DNA from: Symsagittifera roscoffensis
Lineage: Eukaryota; Xenacoelomorpha; Acoela; Convolutidae
Reading direction: 5' to 3'
Assembly: GCF_963678635.1 (NCBI RefSeq)
Contig: NC_087063.1
Span: 33,120,599-33,184,598 of the forward strand
Length of the DNA: 64,000 nucleotides
The position numbers and the translations under genes are program-made. Positions within the stretch are counted from its first letter, which is position 1; every line of letters starts with the position of its first letter. Shown here piece after piece: positions 23,170 through 36,700 of this stretch. The notes under the pieces were generated by a model. The model saw only the letters and a program-made list of their open reading frames with translations. It ran no database searches and was not told the DNA's origin.

Positions 23170-24495
23170 TTGAACTTCACCGTATATTTGTGCCACCCGG
23201 TATTGCGCAAAAAAACTCATTTAAGGTTCTTTTAGTTTCCCACCATATTCTGGTAGGAAGTATAGAAAAATCATGCAGAATTAATTTTTTCTATAGAAAT
23301 TTAAAAAATTTCAAATGTAGCATTCTTCATTGGAATCTTGGTTGCAATATGATTGACATAAGATTTTAACATTAACCAATTGAAAGTCACTTCATAAGAT
23401 TTTTAAAAAAATGTTTTTTCAAAGTATCTGGCTTTGAGTAATCATTGCGCAATACAATCCAGTGTTACTTTGGAACAGCCATCTGAAATAAACGTTGTTT
23501 TGTCGAACAACGTCTATCAAACTGCGAAATGGACGAATCATATTCTTGTGATGGTGAAAAAAGCGTTGATAAAGACCGCGAACGCTCCCTCAAATAATAT
23601 TTTAAAAAATTAAAATAAAAAGAAGGGGAAAAACTGTCTTGCAAATTTTCCCCAAAACGCCCTGTACTTTTTTGAGTTTTGTATTGGATCAATTCTTAGC
23701 CTACTAAAACTCAAAGCTAGCTAAAAGTGACAATAATAATATTAGGGTATTCGGTTGCGAATTGAAAACATCAACCCGACTTATTTTTGCGATGAAGTGG
23801 CTACGTCTTCAACTCTCAATCGAAAAGTGTGATCTTCGAGGCCCACCATGATTCGTGCTCGATACTTGAGGCTGGGCAACATTACTCAGCCCAAAAAATA
23901 AGCAAAAAATTGCATGCTGTTTGCAACCAGGGGCTCAAAATCAATTCTCGTTAAAAACTGAACGGCTCGTAGGTTAGTCTCTTTCCTCGTGGAAAAACCG
24001 TATTAAAAAATGGTTAAGCTGGCGTAGCTTTTCATACATTGCTCCAACTATTTTGGCATCTTGATTGGTGTGTGGTTGCTTATGGTGAAAACCTTTTACC
24101 AATCAATCAATGAGTCAGTCAACGTTTTCTGCGAACGTAAAAAATATCTATCAACATTAATTAGGCTATAAGGGATCAGTGATCGAACCTCAAAATCACA
24201 CTCTCGCCCCTCCAACCCTTCCGCCGACCACAGCATCGCCTCAAACCAGAACCCAAAAAGGACATACCACTCGAAATTGTATTCTAAAAGAAAGGTTTCT
24301 TCAATGTGTTTCCTATGATAATTGTGCAATTGTGGTCGGAATATTAATATTTTGTCCGCCGTCGGCGCTGCAACCTAAAAACGTTTTTAACTGAAGAATT
24401 GACTTTGAGTATAGTACGGCCCTTAAGGAGAAGATTACATATGATGGCGTTTACAGTCAAAATGAGTCATATACGATTCTGACTTAAATACGATT
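23170..24495. other. Downstream flank of the AIG1-like gene; no gene seen
   Basis: No convincing coding reading on either strand. The part next to 24496 should include the 3' untranslated region of the minus-strand gene, but no AATAAA signal was found in the first few hundred bases after the stop. Confidence 0.5.
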
Positions 24496-24709
24496 CTACA
24501 TGAGTGAGCAAGCGTCTGTGTCGTGAATCCGAGCCTGTTCGCTTTCCACATCTCTGTACACTTTAGTGCTGATCTCTCTCTCCCGCAACGCGGCGTGTGC
24601 CACCCGACGCATCATCTCGTCCCGCAATTGCAGCTCCCGCTTGTTCTCCTCCGCCCGTTTGTCCGCCGCCTTCTTCTTAACTCCGTCACGCCACTCGGTC
24701 TCCTTGCGC
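24496..24709 (-). CDS. AIG1-like gene, exon 6 (coiled-coil tail and stop)
   Basis: The acceptor is CACTTAG at 24716-24710. The exon supplies the last base of an AAG codon, then RKETEWRDGVKKKAADKRAE and more charged heptad-like sequence, ending CSLM and TAG at 24498-24496. Confidence 0.85.
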
Positions 24710-27700
24710 CTAAGTGAACGTTTTTCTCAATTCAACTTTATTACTGTGTTCAAAGTAGCTTTTTGACGAATCGATCTTTCCAAGAACTCGATACTTCTAT
24801 TAGGTTATACAATTAAATTTTCAGAGCAATCACAAAGCTTTCAAAAATCAATTCAAGGTAACCGAATATCATCTTCAAAGGAATCAAAAAGCATTTGCAT
24901 CTACTTCATTTCATTGAGAAACAGTTGCTTCTGCTGATAAAGGAACTCGCGTTTGTAGGGCTGTCTGCTCATCTGTTCCACGAACTCCAGCAGACTCTCC
25001 CTCTCCCGTCCATACTCCCCACTCAAGTCCCCCTCACTCCCGAAGAATAAGTAGCGACTACCCACCTGAAGCAGAGACAAAAATAACGTTTTGCTTGAAA
25101 TATTTCATTTTGGCTCTTAACGCCACTCTTGCGTTAAGAAATATTTCATTTTGGCTCTTAACGCTATGAGAATTAATTTCTTTTTCTTCCCACATCCCCA
25201 CCTAAATAACATAATAATCAATTAGATGGTTTTACAAAGGTAAGCATGAAGAACAAATATGTTTTTCATGGCCTTAGTAGTCCGCATGCCAATTTTGGTA
25301 ACCATCGGACAACGCGAACAGAGAAACTAGATATAAAAATTCGATTACTGCTGCAACATTCTTTAGCAAAGTTGACTCTTGCAAATCTGCAGTTTTGCTC
25401 CACCCAATTTTCACAAATCAACCCAGCCAGCTGTGTTAAACTATCTTTTAAATCAATTTAAGGTCCTATCTCAGCCTCCGAACTTAAGGAAGACTTTAAC
25501 TTTTTACTCTTTCACTCTGTGCAATACTCACTATTGATGATTGTAAGATTAAGAAGGGGGCAGGGCAGCAGGGGGATTGTGTGAAACAAAAAACATTAGG
25601 AATATATTTAAAAAAATAATCACACCTCTTCGAGTAAGTTGCGAAGTCTCTGGGGAGCCAGTCGGAAGTAGTCTTCCGAACTCAGTCCATATTTGGCCAA
25701 ATCACGCTGAAAACACGATAATCGAAGCCATTAAAAACCATCACAACCAGAACAGTCCCTTTGTATTTTTCAAAATTTTTTGTCAATTTAAAAGATGTGT
25801 ACAATTAGAAACCAAAGCAAAATTCTGGAAAAGTATTCCATTGGACAGCAGATGTAAGTTGAAACCAATCAGGCTTAACCTTGAGGTTGTCTGATCTTGA
25901 GAATGCGACAATGCAATGTCGTTTGAACACCTCTCCGAAGAAGGACTTGTACACATTGAAACAGTCAATGTCCTCCCTCGACATGGAAGTGTCGCATCTC
26001 AACACGAGTACAAATGCGTGTATGAACCCGAGGTGTCGCATCACTTCGGAACCCACTGATTTGAGGACGGAGACGGAGTCGGTGCCTATGCCCAGGAGCC
26101 CGGGGGTATCCAGCACTCGAACTGTCACTTCACCACTCTGAAGCTAAAACTCGACAAAGAGTCAAATTCCTGAAGCATAAGCAATGATTGAATGAGAGCT
26201 GAGCGCCTCATCTGAAAAACTCTCGTTCGAGCCTTTTTTTTCTGAACTGCAAAGAATTTTTTGAATTTGAGAATTTCAAATTTTTCAAACTTGTGATTGT
26301 TGATTATTGAGATCTTGGAGACTGTAAAAAAAACACTCAAACAGCTGGTATTCGCTCATATTTTCTGCAAATTTTGGGTGCAGTAATTCACGGAAAACGT
26401 TTTTTTTTCTTCTATACAACATGATAGATTTATTGTATAAATTTTCAAAAGGAGCTTTACTTAAGCTTCGCGCAAAGCTTCTGGGTACTTCAGAAAAGTA
26501 TGACTAAATGTTAAGAATCGTTTTGAATTGAAAACAGCAATTACATGCATCTCCTTTCTATTCTTCTATCCCCTATGGTAGCTACTAACGATATATCCAC
26601 AGTAAATAATGAATAGTTTACCAAGCCTATGCGAAATTTTCACATATTAACAAATCTACCAATATACATGAGGTTGTTAAAGGGAGCTTGCGTAAATTGT
26701 GATACAAAAGTGACCAGACTACGGTAAGAGACACATTGTATGGCAATCTATGGTGAAACATACATTTTTTCAGAACTCGACGAGGAGAAAAAGTTATAAC
26801 TGAAAACCTGTCTGCAAACTTTTATTTCAAAAGTATTGTAACCTGCTGAAATTGAAGCGATAACCGCTACTAGTAATTAATTGCAGCTGTTGCTTATTCA
26901 GTGGTCTTTTGTTTATGCTTCAGTTCGCTTCGCCTATCGGTGCATATTAAACGATATTCAGCACAAGTAAGTTTATAAAAAAACGAAAAAATAACAAATT
27001 TTTACACATGTCAAGCTTTGCATCACACAAAAAAAAACGAACAATATGAAAAAAACTAGGTCTATTAAAACTTTCGTATGTCTCGATAAAATTTGAATCT
27101 ATGCAAACATGCCAAGCAAAATGTTTGAGTTTTCAATTAGCGACGGATGAAAACTGACGAAGCGAAAACAAAGCCAACCATTTTTGAGCAGACACCAAAT
27201 GAGCCGAAAAAAAAAAGAATTTTGTGAAAAAGTTTCAAGTCCCCTTAAAAATAACACTTGCTACTATAATCAACATAACCAACCGACATTTGGAAAAGAG
27301 AAATGAACGCAAAAATAAACAAAAAAAATGACTTGTGTTTTGATAAAATCTCAATTTTCAATTTTGAAGAAAAAAAAGATGGCTGTAAACTTCTGCGAAT
27401 TTCTAGAGCAATTTATAATTAGCACTTTTTTGATAAAACTAACCCAAAACGAGAAAACTGGATCCTTGGGTAAAGTTTTTGTTCCTCTGGGAAAACTGAT
27501 AATTAAATTCCATTCTCATAATTAGAAGTCGATGACGTTTTTTGCGATTTTTACATTGGATCCGAAAGTTTGCCTGCATTTTTACCAAAGAAAATGAACT
27601 TAACTTAAAAAAATTTAAAGTCAGACCGCGAAAAAGTAATTTTAAGCCTAAGCAAATCTTCGGACTTTTTCCCGAAAATAAAAACCAAAAAACAATTCAT

Positions 27701-30700
27701 CGCGAAAACATTTATACGAGTCTGAACTACGTTTTTCGAATTAGAAAAACTGATATGGTCTTGGATCCGAGCGCTTGATCCTTTGCGACAAAGCCCGCTC
27801 CTTTCCACCACACTACTGGACCCAAATTTTTATTAAATTTACCTTCATTAAAAAATAAAAAAGCAAGCTATCAAATGATTCAAGTGATTCTGTTAAACTA
27901 ATTGTTAAATACATAAAAGTCAATATTTCACTTTGATAACGCTTTCTTATCGTAAGTGTAATTATCACAAGCGTAGAAGATCTAATATATCAAAACAAAA
28001 TCATAAAACAAGTGGATCAAAAAATCTATTGGTCAACAAAAACGTATTAAACAGTTTTCAAGCCAGCAAACTTTTCTGCAATTAAGCAAAAATAGACAGA
28101 AATATAAAGCAAAATAAACAACAAAAAATCAGTACCGGTTTTACAAATAGTCATGACCGATGCTTCAATAAACCGGCAACAAAAATTCATCTACACCAAA
28201 AAAGACTTTTTAGAAAAAAAAGGAAATTGTTTGAAAATATCGTCAGAAATTTATAAACAGAAAAAAAATTCAACAAAAAAATAAATTCGAAATCAGTCGT
28301 CATAAACCTTATACAATTTTTGATCTACTCAAATTAAACCCGGTGAGAAAAAAAGATTATTTTGATCTGGGCTGACACGCATAGACCGAAAATGCTAATT
28401 ATACAATTTCATGAGATTCTATTAAATTGCTAATCCGACAATTTTCATACATTATTGCTGAATTAGTGTAGAAAATTTTAAAACCTTTTTTTTCAACAAA
28501 TTTTGGTGTATCATCATAAAAAAACTTGATAAGCAAAAAGAGCTTATCATACAAATGCTTATCATGGTGTGTCTAGCATTTTTTTTGATTGCGTCTCCAA
28601 AGATTACAAAAGAGTTTTAGAATCGCACGAAATTTTTTATTGATCGCAAACAGAATTTTTGCTCCAACAATCAATTCGAAAAAGTTTTTTTTAGGATGCC
28701 AAGTTTATATTTTTGTCGGCATAATGTATTCATAGGTAAACAAAATTTGGATTAATTTTCCGTTTCTCAAAAAAAATGTTTTCAAAATGCACCGCTTCTG
28801 GGTACTTCAGAAAAGTATGACTAAATGTTAACAATCGTTTTGAATTGAAAACAGCAATTACATGCATCTCCTTTCTTTTCCTCTATCCCCTATGGTAGCT
28901 ACTAACGATATCCACAGTAAATAATGAACAGTTTACCAAGCCTATGAGAACTTTTCATATAATGACAAATCTACCAATATTCATGAGGTTGTTAAAGGGA
29001 GCTTGCGTAAATTGTGATGCAAAAATGACCAGACTACGGTAAGAGACACATTGTATGGCAATCTATGGTAAAACATACATTTTTTCAGAACTCGACGAGG
29101 AAGAAAAGTTTTAATTGAAAACTTGTCTGCAAACTTTTTTTTCAAAAGTATTGTACCTGATGAAATTGAAGCGATAACCGCTACTAGTAATTAATTGCAG
29201 CTGTTGCTTATTCAGTGGTCTTTTATTTATACTTCAGTTCTCTTCGCCTATCGGTGCATATTAAAAGATATTCAGCACAGATATTCAGCACGGGTAAGTT
29301 TAAAAAACGAAATAAATAACAAATTTTAACACAAATATCAAGCGGAGCTTTGCATCACATGTAATACATCACAAAAGAAAAACAAAAAAAACGAACAATA
29401 CTGAAAAAACTAGGTCTACTAAAACTTTCGTTTGTCTCGATAAAATTTGAATCTATGCAAACATGCCAAGCAAAATGTTTGAGTTTTCAATTAGCAACGG
29501 ATGAAAACTGACGAAGCGAAAACAAAGCCAACAATTTTTGAGCAGACACCAGATGAGCCGAAAAAAAAGATTTTATAAAAAAGTTTCAAATCCCCTAAAA
29601 AATTAACAATTGCAACTATACTGAACATAACCAACCGACATTTGGAAAAGAGAAATGAACGCAAAAAAAAACAAAAAAAAATGACTTGTGTTTTGATAAA
29701 ATCTCAATTTTCAATTTTGAAGAAAAAAAAGATGGTTGTAAACTTCTGCGAATTTCTAGAGCAATTTATAATTAGCCATTTTTTGATAAAACTAACCCAA
29801 AACGAGAAAGCTGGATCCTTGATTAAAGCTTTTGTTCCGCTGGGAAAACTGATAATTAAATTCCATTCTCATAATTAGAAAACGATGACGTTTTTTGCGA
29901 TTTTTACCTTGGATCCGGAAGTTGGCCTGCATTTTTACCAAAGAAAATGAACTTAACTAAAAGAAATTTAAAGTCAAACCGCGAAAAAGTAATTTTAAGC
30001 CTAAGCAAATCTTCGGACTTTTTCCCGAAAATAAAAACCAAAAAACAATTCATCGCGAAAACATTTATACGAGTCTGAACTACGTTTTTCGAATTAGAAA
30101 AACTGATATGGTCTTGGATCCGAGCGCTTGATCCTTTGCGACAAAGCCCGCTCCTTTCCACCACACTACTGGACCCAAATTTTTATTAAATTTACCTTCA
30201 TTAAAAAATAAAAAAGCAAGCTATCAAATGATTCAAGTGATTCTGTTAAACTAATTGTTAAATACATAAAAGTCAATATTTCAGTTTGATAACGCTTGCT
30301 TATCGTAAGTGTAATTATCACAAGCGTAGAAGACTTAATATATCAAAAAAAATTATAAAACAAGTTGATCAAAAAATCTATTGGTCAACAAAAACGTATT
30401 AAACAATTTTCAAGCCAGCAAACTTTTCTGCAATTAAGCAAAAATAGACAGAAATAAAAAGCAAAATAAACAACAAAAAATCAGTACCGGTTTTACAAAT
30501 AGTCAGGACCGATGCTTCAATAAACCGACAACAGAGATTCATCTACACCAAAAAAGACTTTTTAGAAAAAAAAGGAATATAATTGAAACTATCGTCAGAA
30601 ATTTATAAACAGAAAAAAAATTCAACAAAAAAATAAATTCGAAATCAGTCGTCATAAACTTTATACAATTTTTGATCTACTCAAATTAAACCCGGTGAGA

Positions 30701-33700
30701 AAAAAAGATTATTTTGATCTGGGCTGACACGCATAGACCGAAAATGCTAATTGAACAATTTCATGAGATTCTATTAAATTGCTAATCAGACAATTTTCAT
30801 ACATTATTGCTGAATTAGTGTAGAAAACTTTAAAACCTTTTTTTCAACAAATTTTGGTGTATCATCATAAAAAAAACTTGATAAGCAAAAAGAGCTTATC
30901 ATACAAATGCTTATCATGGTGTGTCTAGCATTTTTTTGATTGCGTCTCCAAAGTTTACAAAAGAGTTTTAGAATCGCACGAAAGTTTTTATTGATCGCAA
31001 ACAGAATTTTTGCTTCAACAATCAATTCAAAAATGTTTTTTTTTAGGATGCCAAGTTTCTATTTTTGTCGGCATAATGTAGTCATAGGTAAACAAAAATT
31101 GGAGTGTTTTCCGTTTCTCAAAATAAATGTTTTCAAAATGCACCGCTTCTGGGTACTTCAGAAATGTATGACAAAATGTTAACAATCGTTTTGAATTGAA
31201 AAAAGCAATTACATGCATCTCCTTTCTTTTCCTCTATCCCCTATGGTAGCTACTAACGATATCCACAGTAAATAATGAATAGTTTACCAAGCCTATGAGA
31301 ACTTTTCACATAATAACAAATCTACCAATATACATCAGGTTGTTAAAGGGAGCTTGCGTAAATTGTGATACAAAAGTGACCAGACTACGGTAAGAGACAC
31401 ATTGTATGGCAATCTATGGTAAAACATACATTTTTTCAGAACTCGACGAGGAAGAAAAGTTATAATTGAAAACTTGTCTGCAAACTTTTTTTTCAAAAGT
31501 ATTGTAACCTGATGAAATTGAAGCGATAACCGCTACTAGTAATAATTGCAGCTGTTGCTTATTCAGTGGTCTTTTTTTTATACTTCAGTTCTCCTCGCCT
31601 ATCGGTGCATATTAAAAGATATTCAGCACAGATATTCAGCACGGGTAAGTTTAAAAAACGAAATAAATAACAAATTTTTACACAGATATCAAGCGGAGCA
31701 TTGCATCACATGCAATACATCACAAAAGAAAAACAAAAAAAAACGAACAATACTGAAAAAAAACTAGGTCTATTAAAACTTTCGTTTGTCTGGATAAAAT
31801 TTGAATCTATGAAAACATGCAAAGCAAAATGTTTGAGTTTTCAATTAGCAACGGATGAAAACTGACGAAGCGAAAACAAAGCCAACCATTTTTGAGCAGA
31901 CACCAAATGAGCCAAAAAAAAAGAATTTTGTGAAAAAGTTTCAAGTCCGCTTAAAAATAACACTTGCTACTATAATGAACATAACCAATCGACATTTGGA
32001 AAAAAGAAATGAACGCAAAAATAAACAAAAAAATTGACTTGTGTTTTGATAAAATCTCAATTTTCAATTTTGAAGAAAAAAAAGATGGCTGTAAACTTCT
32101 GCGATTTTCTAGAGCAATTTATAATTAGCATTTTTTTGATGAAACTAACCCAAAACGAGAAAACTGGATCCTTGGGTAAAGTTTTTGTTCCTCTGGGAAA
32201 ACTGATAATTAAATTTCATTCTCATAATTAGAAGTCGATGACGTTTTTTGCGATTTTTACATTGGATCCGGAAGTCTGCCTGCATTTTTACCAAACAAAA
32301 TGAACTTGACTAAAAAAATTTAAAGTCAGACCGCGAAAAAGTAATTTTAAGCCTAACCAAATCTTCGGACTTTTTCCCGAAAATAAAAACCAAAAAAAAA
32401 TTCATCGCGAAAACATTTATACGAGTCTGAACTACGTTTTTCGAACTAGAAAAACTGATATGGTCTTGGATCCGAGCGCTTGATCTTTTGCGACAAAGCC
32501 CGCTCCTTTCCACCACACTACTGGACCCAAATTTTCATTAAATTTACCTTCATTAAAAAATAAAAAAGCAAGCTATCAAATGATTCAAGTGATTCTGTTA
32601 AACTAATTGTTAAATACATAAAAGTCAATATTTCAGTTTGATAACGCTTGCTTATCGTAAGTGTAATTATGACAAGCGTAGAAGATCTAATATATCAAAA
32701 AAAATTTTAAAACAAGTGGATCGAAAAATCTATTGGTCAACAAAAACGTATTAAACAGTTTTCAAGCCAGCAAACTTTTCTGCAATTAAGCAAAAACAGA
32801 CAGAAATAAAAAGCAAAATAAACTACAAAAAATCAGTACCGTTTTTACAAATATTCAGGACCGATACTTCAATAAACCGACAACAAAGATTCATCTACAC
32901 CGAAAAAGACTTTTTAGAAAAAAAAGGAAATTATTTGAAAATATCGTCAGAAATTTATAAACAGAAAAAAAATTCAACAAAAAAATATATTCGAAATCAG
33001 TCGTAATAAACCTTATACAATTTTTGATCTAGTCAAATTAAACCCAGTGAGCAAAAAAGATTATTTTGATCTGGGCTAACACGCATAGACCAAAAATGCT
33101 AATTATACAATTTCATGAGATTCTATTAAATTGCCAATCAGACAATTTTCATACAATATTGCTGAATTTGTGTAAAAAAATTTAAAACTTTTTTTACAAC
33201 AAACTTTGGTGAATCATCATAAAAAACTTGATAAGCAAAAAGAGCTTATCATACAAATGCTTATCATGGTGTGTCCAGCATTTTTTTTTGATTGCGTCTC
33301 CAAAGTTTACAAAAGAGTTTTAGAATCGCACGATAGTTTTTATTGATCGCAAACAGAATTTTTGCTCCAACAATCAATTCGAAAATGATTTTTTAGGATG
33401 CCAAGTTTATATTTTGTCGGCATAATGTAGTCATAGGTAAACAAAAATTGGATTGCTTTTCCGTTTCTCAAAATAAATGTTTTCAAAATGCACCGCTTCT
33501 GGGTACTTCAGAAAAGTATGGCTAAATGTTAACAATCGTTTTGAATTGAAAACAGCAATTACATGCATCTCTTTTCTTTTCCTCTATCCCCTATGGTAGC
33601 TACTAACGATATCCACAGTAAATAATGAATAGTTTACCAAGCCTATGAGAACTTTTCACATAATAACAAATCTACCAATATACATGAGGTTGTTAAAGGG

Positions 33701-36700
33701 AGCTTGCGTAAATTGTGATTCAAAAGTGACCAGACTACGGTAAGAGACACATTGTATGGCAATCTTTGGTAAAACATACATTTTTTCAGAACCCGACGAG
33801 GAAGAAAAGTTATAATTGAAAACTTGTCTGCAAACTTTTTTTTCAAAAGTATTGTAACCTGATGAAATTGAAGCGATAACCGCTACTAGTAATTAATTGC
33901 AGCAGTTGCTTATTCAGTGGTCTTTTGTTTATACTTCAGTTCTCCTCGCCTATCGGTGCATATTAAAAGATATTCAGCACAAGTAAGTTTATAAAAAAAC
34001 GAAAAAATAACAAATTTTTACACATGTCAAGCGGCGCTTTGCATCACATGCAATACATCACAAAAGAAAAACAAAAAAAACGAACAATACTGAAAAAAAT
34101 AGGTCTATTAAAACTTTCGTTTGTCTGGATAAAATTTGAATCTTTGCAAACATGCCAAGCGAAATTTTTGAGTTTTCAATTAGCAACGGATGAAAACTGA
34201 CGAAGCGAAAACAAAGCCAACCATTTTTAAGCAGACACCAGATGAGCCGAAAAAAAAAATTTTTTTTTAAAAGTTTCAAATTTCCTAGAAAATTAACACT
34301 TGCTACTATAATGAACATAACCAACCGACATTTGGAAAAGAGAAATGAACGCAAAAAAAAAAACAAAAAAAAATGACTTGTGTTTTGATAAAGTCTCAAT
34401 TTTCAATTTTGAAGAAAAAAAAGATGGTTGTAAATTCTGCGAATTTATAATTAGCCCTTTTTTGATAAAACTAACCCGAAACGAGAAAACTGGATCCTTG
34501 GGTAAAGGTTTTGTTCCGCTGGGAAAACTGATAATTAAATTCCATTCTCATAATTAGAAGTCGATGACGTTTTTTGCGATTTTTACCTTGGATCCGGAAG
34601 TTGGCCTGCATTCCATTTTTACCAAAAAAAATGAACTTAACTAAATAAAATTTAAAGTCAAACCACGAAAAAGTAATTTTAAGCCTAACCAAATCTTCGG
34701 ACTTTTTCCCGAAAATAAAAACCAAAAAACAATTCATCGCGAAAACATATTTATACGAGTCTGAACTACGTTTTTCGAATTGGAAAAACTGATATGGTCT
34801 TGGATCCGAGCGCTTGATCCTTTGCGACAAAGCCCGCTCCTTGCCACCACACTACTGGACCCAAATTTTCCTTAAATTTACCTTCATTAAAAAATAAAAA
34901 AGCAAGCTATCAAATGATTCAAGTGATTCTGTTAAACTAATTGTTAAATACATAAAAGTCAATATTTCAGTTTGATAACGCTTGCTTATCGTAAGTGTAA
35001 TTATCACAAGCGTAGAAGACTTAATATATCAAAAAAAATTATAAAACAAGTGGATCAAAAAATCTATTGGTCAACAAAAACGTATTAAACAATTTTCAAG
35101 CCAGCAAACTTTTCTGCAATTAAGCAAAAATAGACAGAAATAAAAAGCAAAATAAACAACAAAAAATCAGTACCGGTTTTACAAATAGTCAGGAACGATG
35201 CTTCAAAAAACCGACAACAAAGATTCATCTACACCAAAAAAGACTTTTTAGAAAAAAAAGGAAATTTATTGAAAAATCGTCAGAAATTTATAAACAGAAA
35301 AAAAATTCAGCAAAAAAATAAATTCGAAATCAGTCGTCATAAACCTTATACAATTTTTGATCTAGTCAAATTAAACCCAGTGAGCAAAAAAGATTATTTT
35401 GATCTGGGCTGACACGCATAGACCGAAAATGCTAATTATACAATTTCATGAGATTCTATTAAATTGCTAATCAGACAATTTTCATACATTATTGCTGAAT
35501 TAGTGTAGAAAACTTTAAAACCTTTTTTTCAACAAATTTTGGTGTATCATCATAAAAAAAACTTGATAAGCAAAAAGAGCTTATCATACAAATGCTTATC
35601 ATGGTGTGTCTAGCATTTTTTTGATTGCGTCTCCAAAGTTTACAAAAGAGTTTTAGAATCGCACGATAGTTTTTATTGATCGCAAACAGAATTTTGCTCC
35701 AACAATCAATTCGAAAATGATTTTTTAGGATGCCAAGTTTATATTTTGTCGGCATATTGTAGTCATAGGTAAACAAAAATTGGATTGTTTTTCCGTTTCT
35801 CAAAATAAATGTTTTCAAAATGCACCAAAAGCGTATTTTTGTATTGCATAATTTTGTGTGCTTTGAGCAATGCAAAATCAATTAAAGTTTTAAATTCGAA
35901 CAAAACTGCTCGTATCAGAGTGAAGCCTTGAATGTTCCGACTGCCTTTTAGGGTCTATGAAACAGTAATAACATTAAAAAATTAAATGAAATAAAACAAA
36001 ATGAAAAAAAAATTTTCTGAAATTTGAAATACTTCTAAAAAATCACCCCCCCACACGCCATATTAAGAACAAAAGGATAAATTTCGTTCTTTGTAAGTTT
36101 CGCTCTTTGCAATAATTCACTTATCGCAAATAAGCGTCTTTCAACCAATTTGGAACGATTTCTAAGACGGATTTAATCTCCGCTTACGCGTTAATAGCGC
36201 GAAATATATCGCGCGTTAATTGTCCCAAATTGGCCGAAATGGCAATCTTTAAACCCCTGTAACTTTACAAAAAAGATCACAGGTGAAATATCTTTTCAAA
36301 TATTCAAATTTGAGCTCAGGACAACAATACCTTTCGAATGATATAGAAAAAATTCCGTCAAAAATGGCTAGTTAAAAATTCGAAGTTTGTCTGAAGAAAA
36401 AAAAACCCCTACCCGAGCACAAATATTCCGTTACTTTCGTATCAAAAGTCGGAACTAAAACAGCAATTTAAGCAATTTTTGCTGAGCGTTACGAATTTGC
36501 TACTTTCATTAAATTGTATTTAAATGACATCTAGTATCAAACTGTTTCCAGTGCATTGTACATGCAAGACGCTACGCTTTTGGTGACTCTAGTTCTGAGT
36601 CACCAGAGTCTTTGTCACTTGTGTGAGTGTAAACAGAGCCCACAGTTGTTGAAAAGAAAACAAATTAAAGAAACTGCTAATCATTAAAAGATTCGTGCAA

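Larger units (their letters stand above)
26477..35826. repeat. Tandem array of four 2.33-kb units inside intron 2
   Basis: Units start with GCTTCTGGGTACTTCAGAAA at 26477, 28794, 31145 and 33495, giving lengths of about 2317, 2351, 2350 and 2332 bp. They are head to tail and highly alike, differing by scattered base changes and small indels. Short open readings recur in each unit on both strands, but their lengths and frames shift between units, so they do not look protein-coding. Each unit carries the same GATA-motif cluster near its end. Confidence 0.95.

Noticed and set aside
24179-24766. Plus-strand readings at 24179-24394, 24523-24717 and 24566-24766 as a Ser/Leu-rich protein
   Set aside because: The last two are the reverse of exon 6; the first has no support.
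25577-26141. Plus-strand readings at 25577-25894 and 25881-26141
   Set aside because: They lie opposite exons 3 and 4 of the AIG1-like gene and are shadows of them.
26900-26975. U6 snRNA-like sequence in the tandem unit
   Set aside because: A CTTCGCC...GTGCATATTAAACGATA stretch faintly recalls the U6 5' end, but the conserved ACAGAG and the following core are missing.
27765-27825. tRNA-like or small-RNA gene in the tandem unit around the GATCC and CCTTTCCACCA stretch
   Set aside because: No cloverleaf could be drawn and there are no A and B boxes with normal spacing.
27328-34557. Short readings starting MTCVLIKSQFSILKKKK in each tandem unit as a gene family
   Set aside because: Their ends and lengths differ between units, they are overlapped by equally long readings on the other strand, and the Lys runs come from A-runs. 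They are explained by unit repetition within an intron.
27605-34830. Minus-strand readings (MVERSGLCRKGSSARIQDHISF) in each unit as a protein
   Set aside because: Same reason: repeated because the DNA is repeated, with frame breaks differing between units and no known family.
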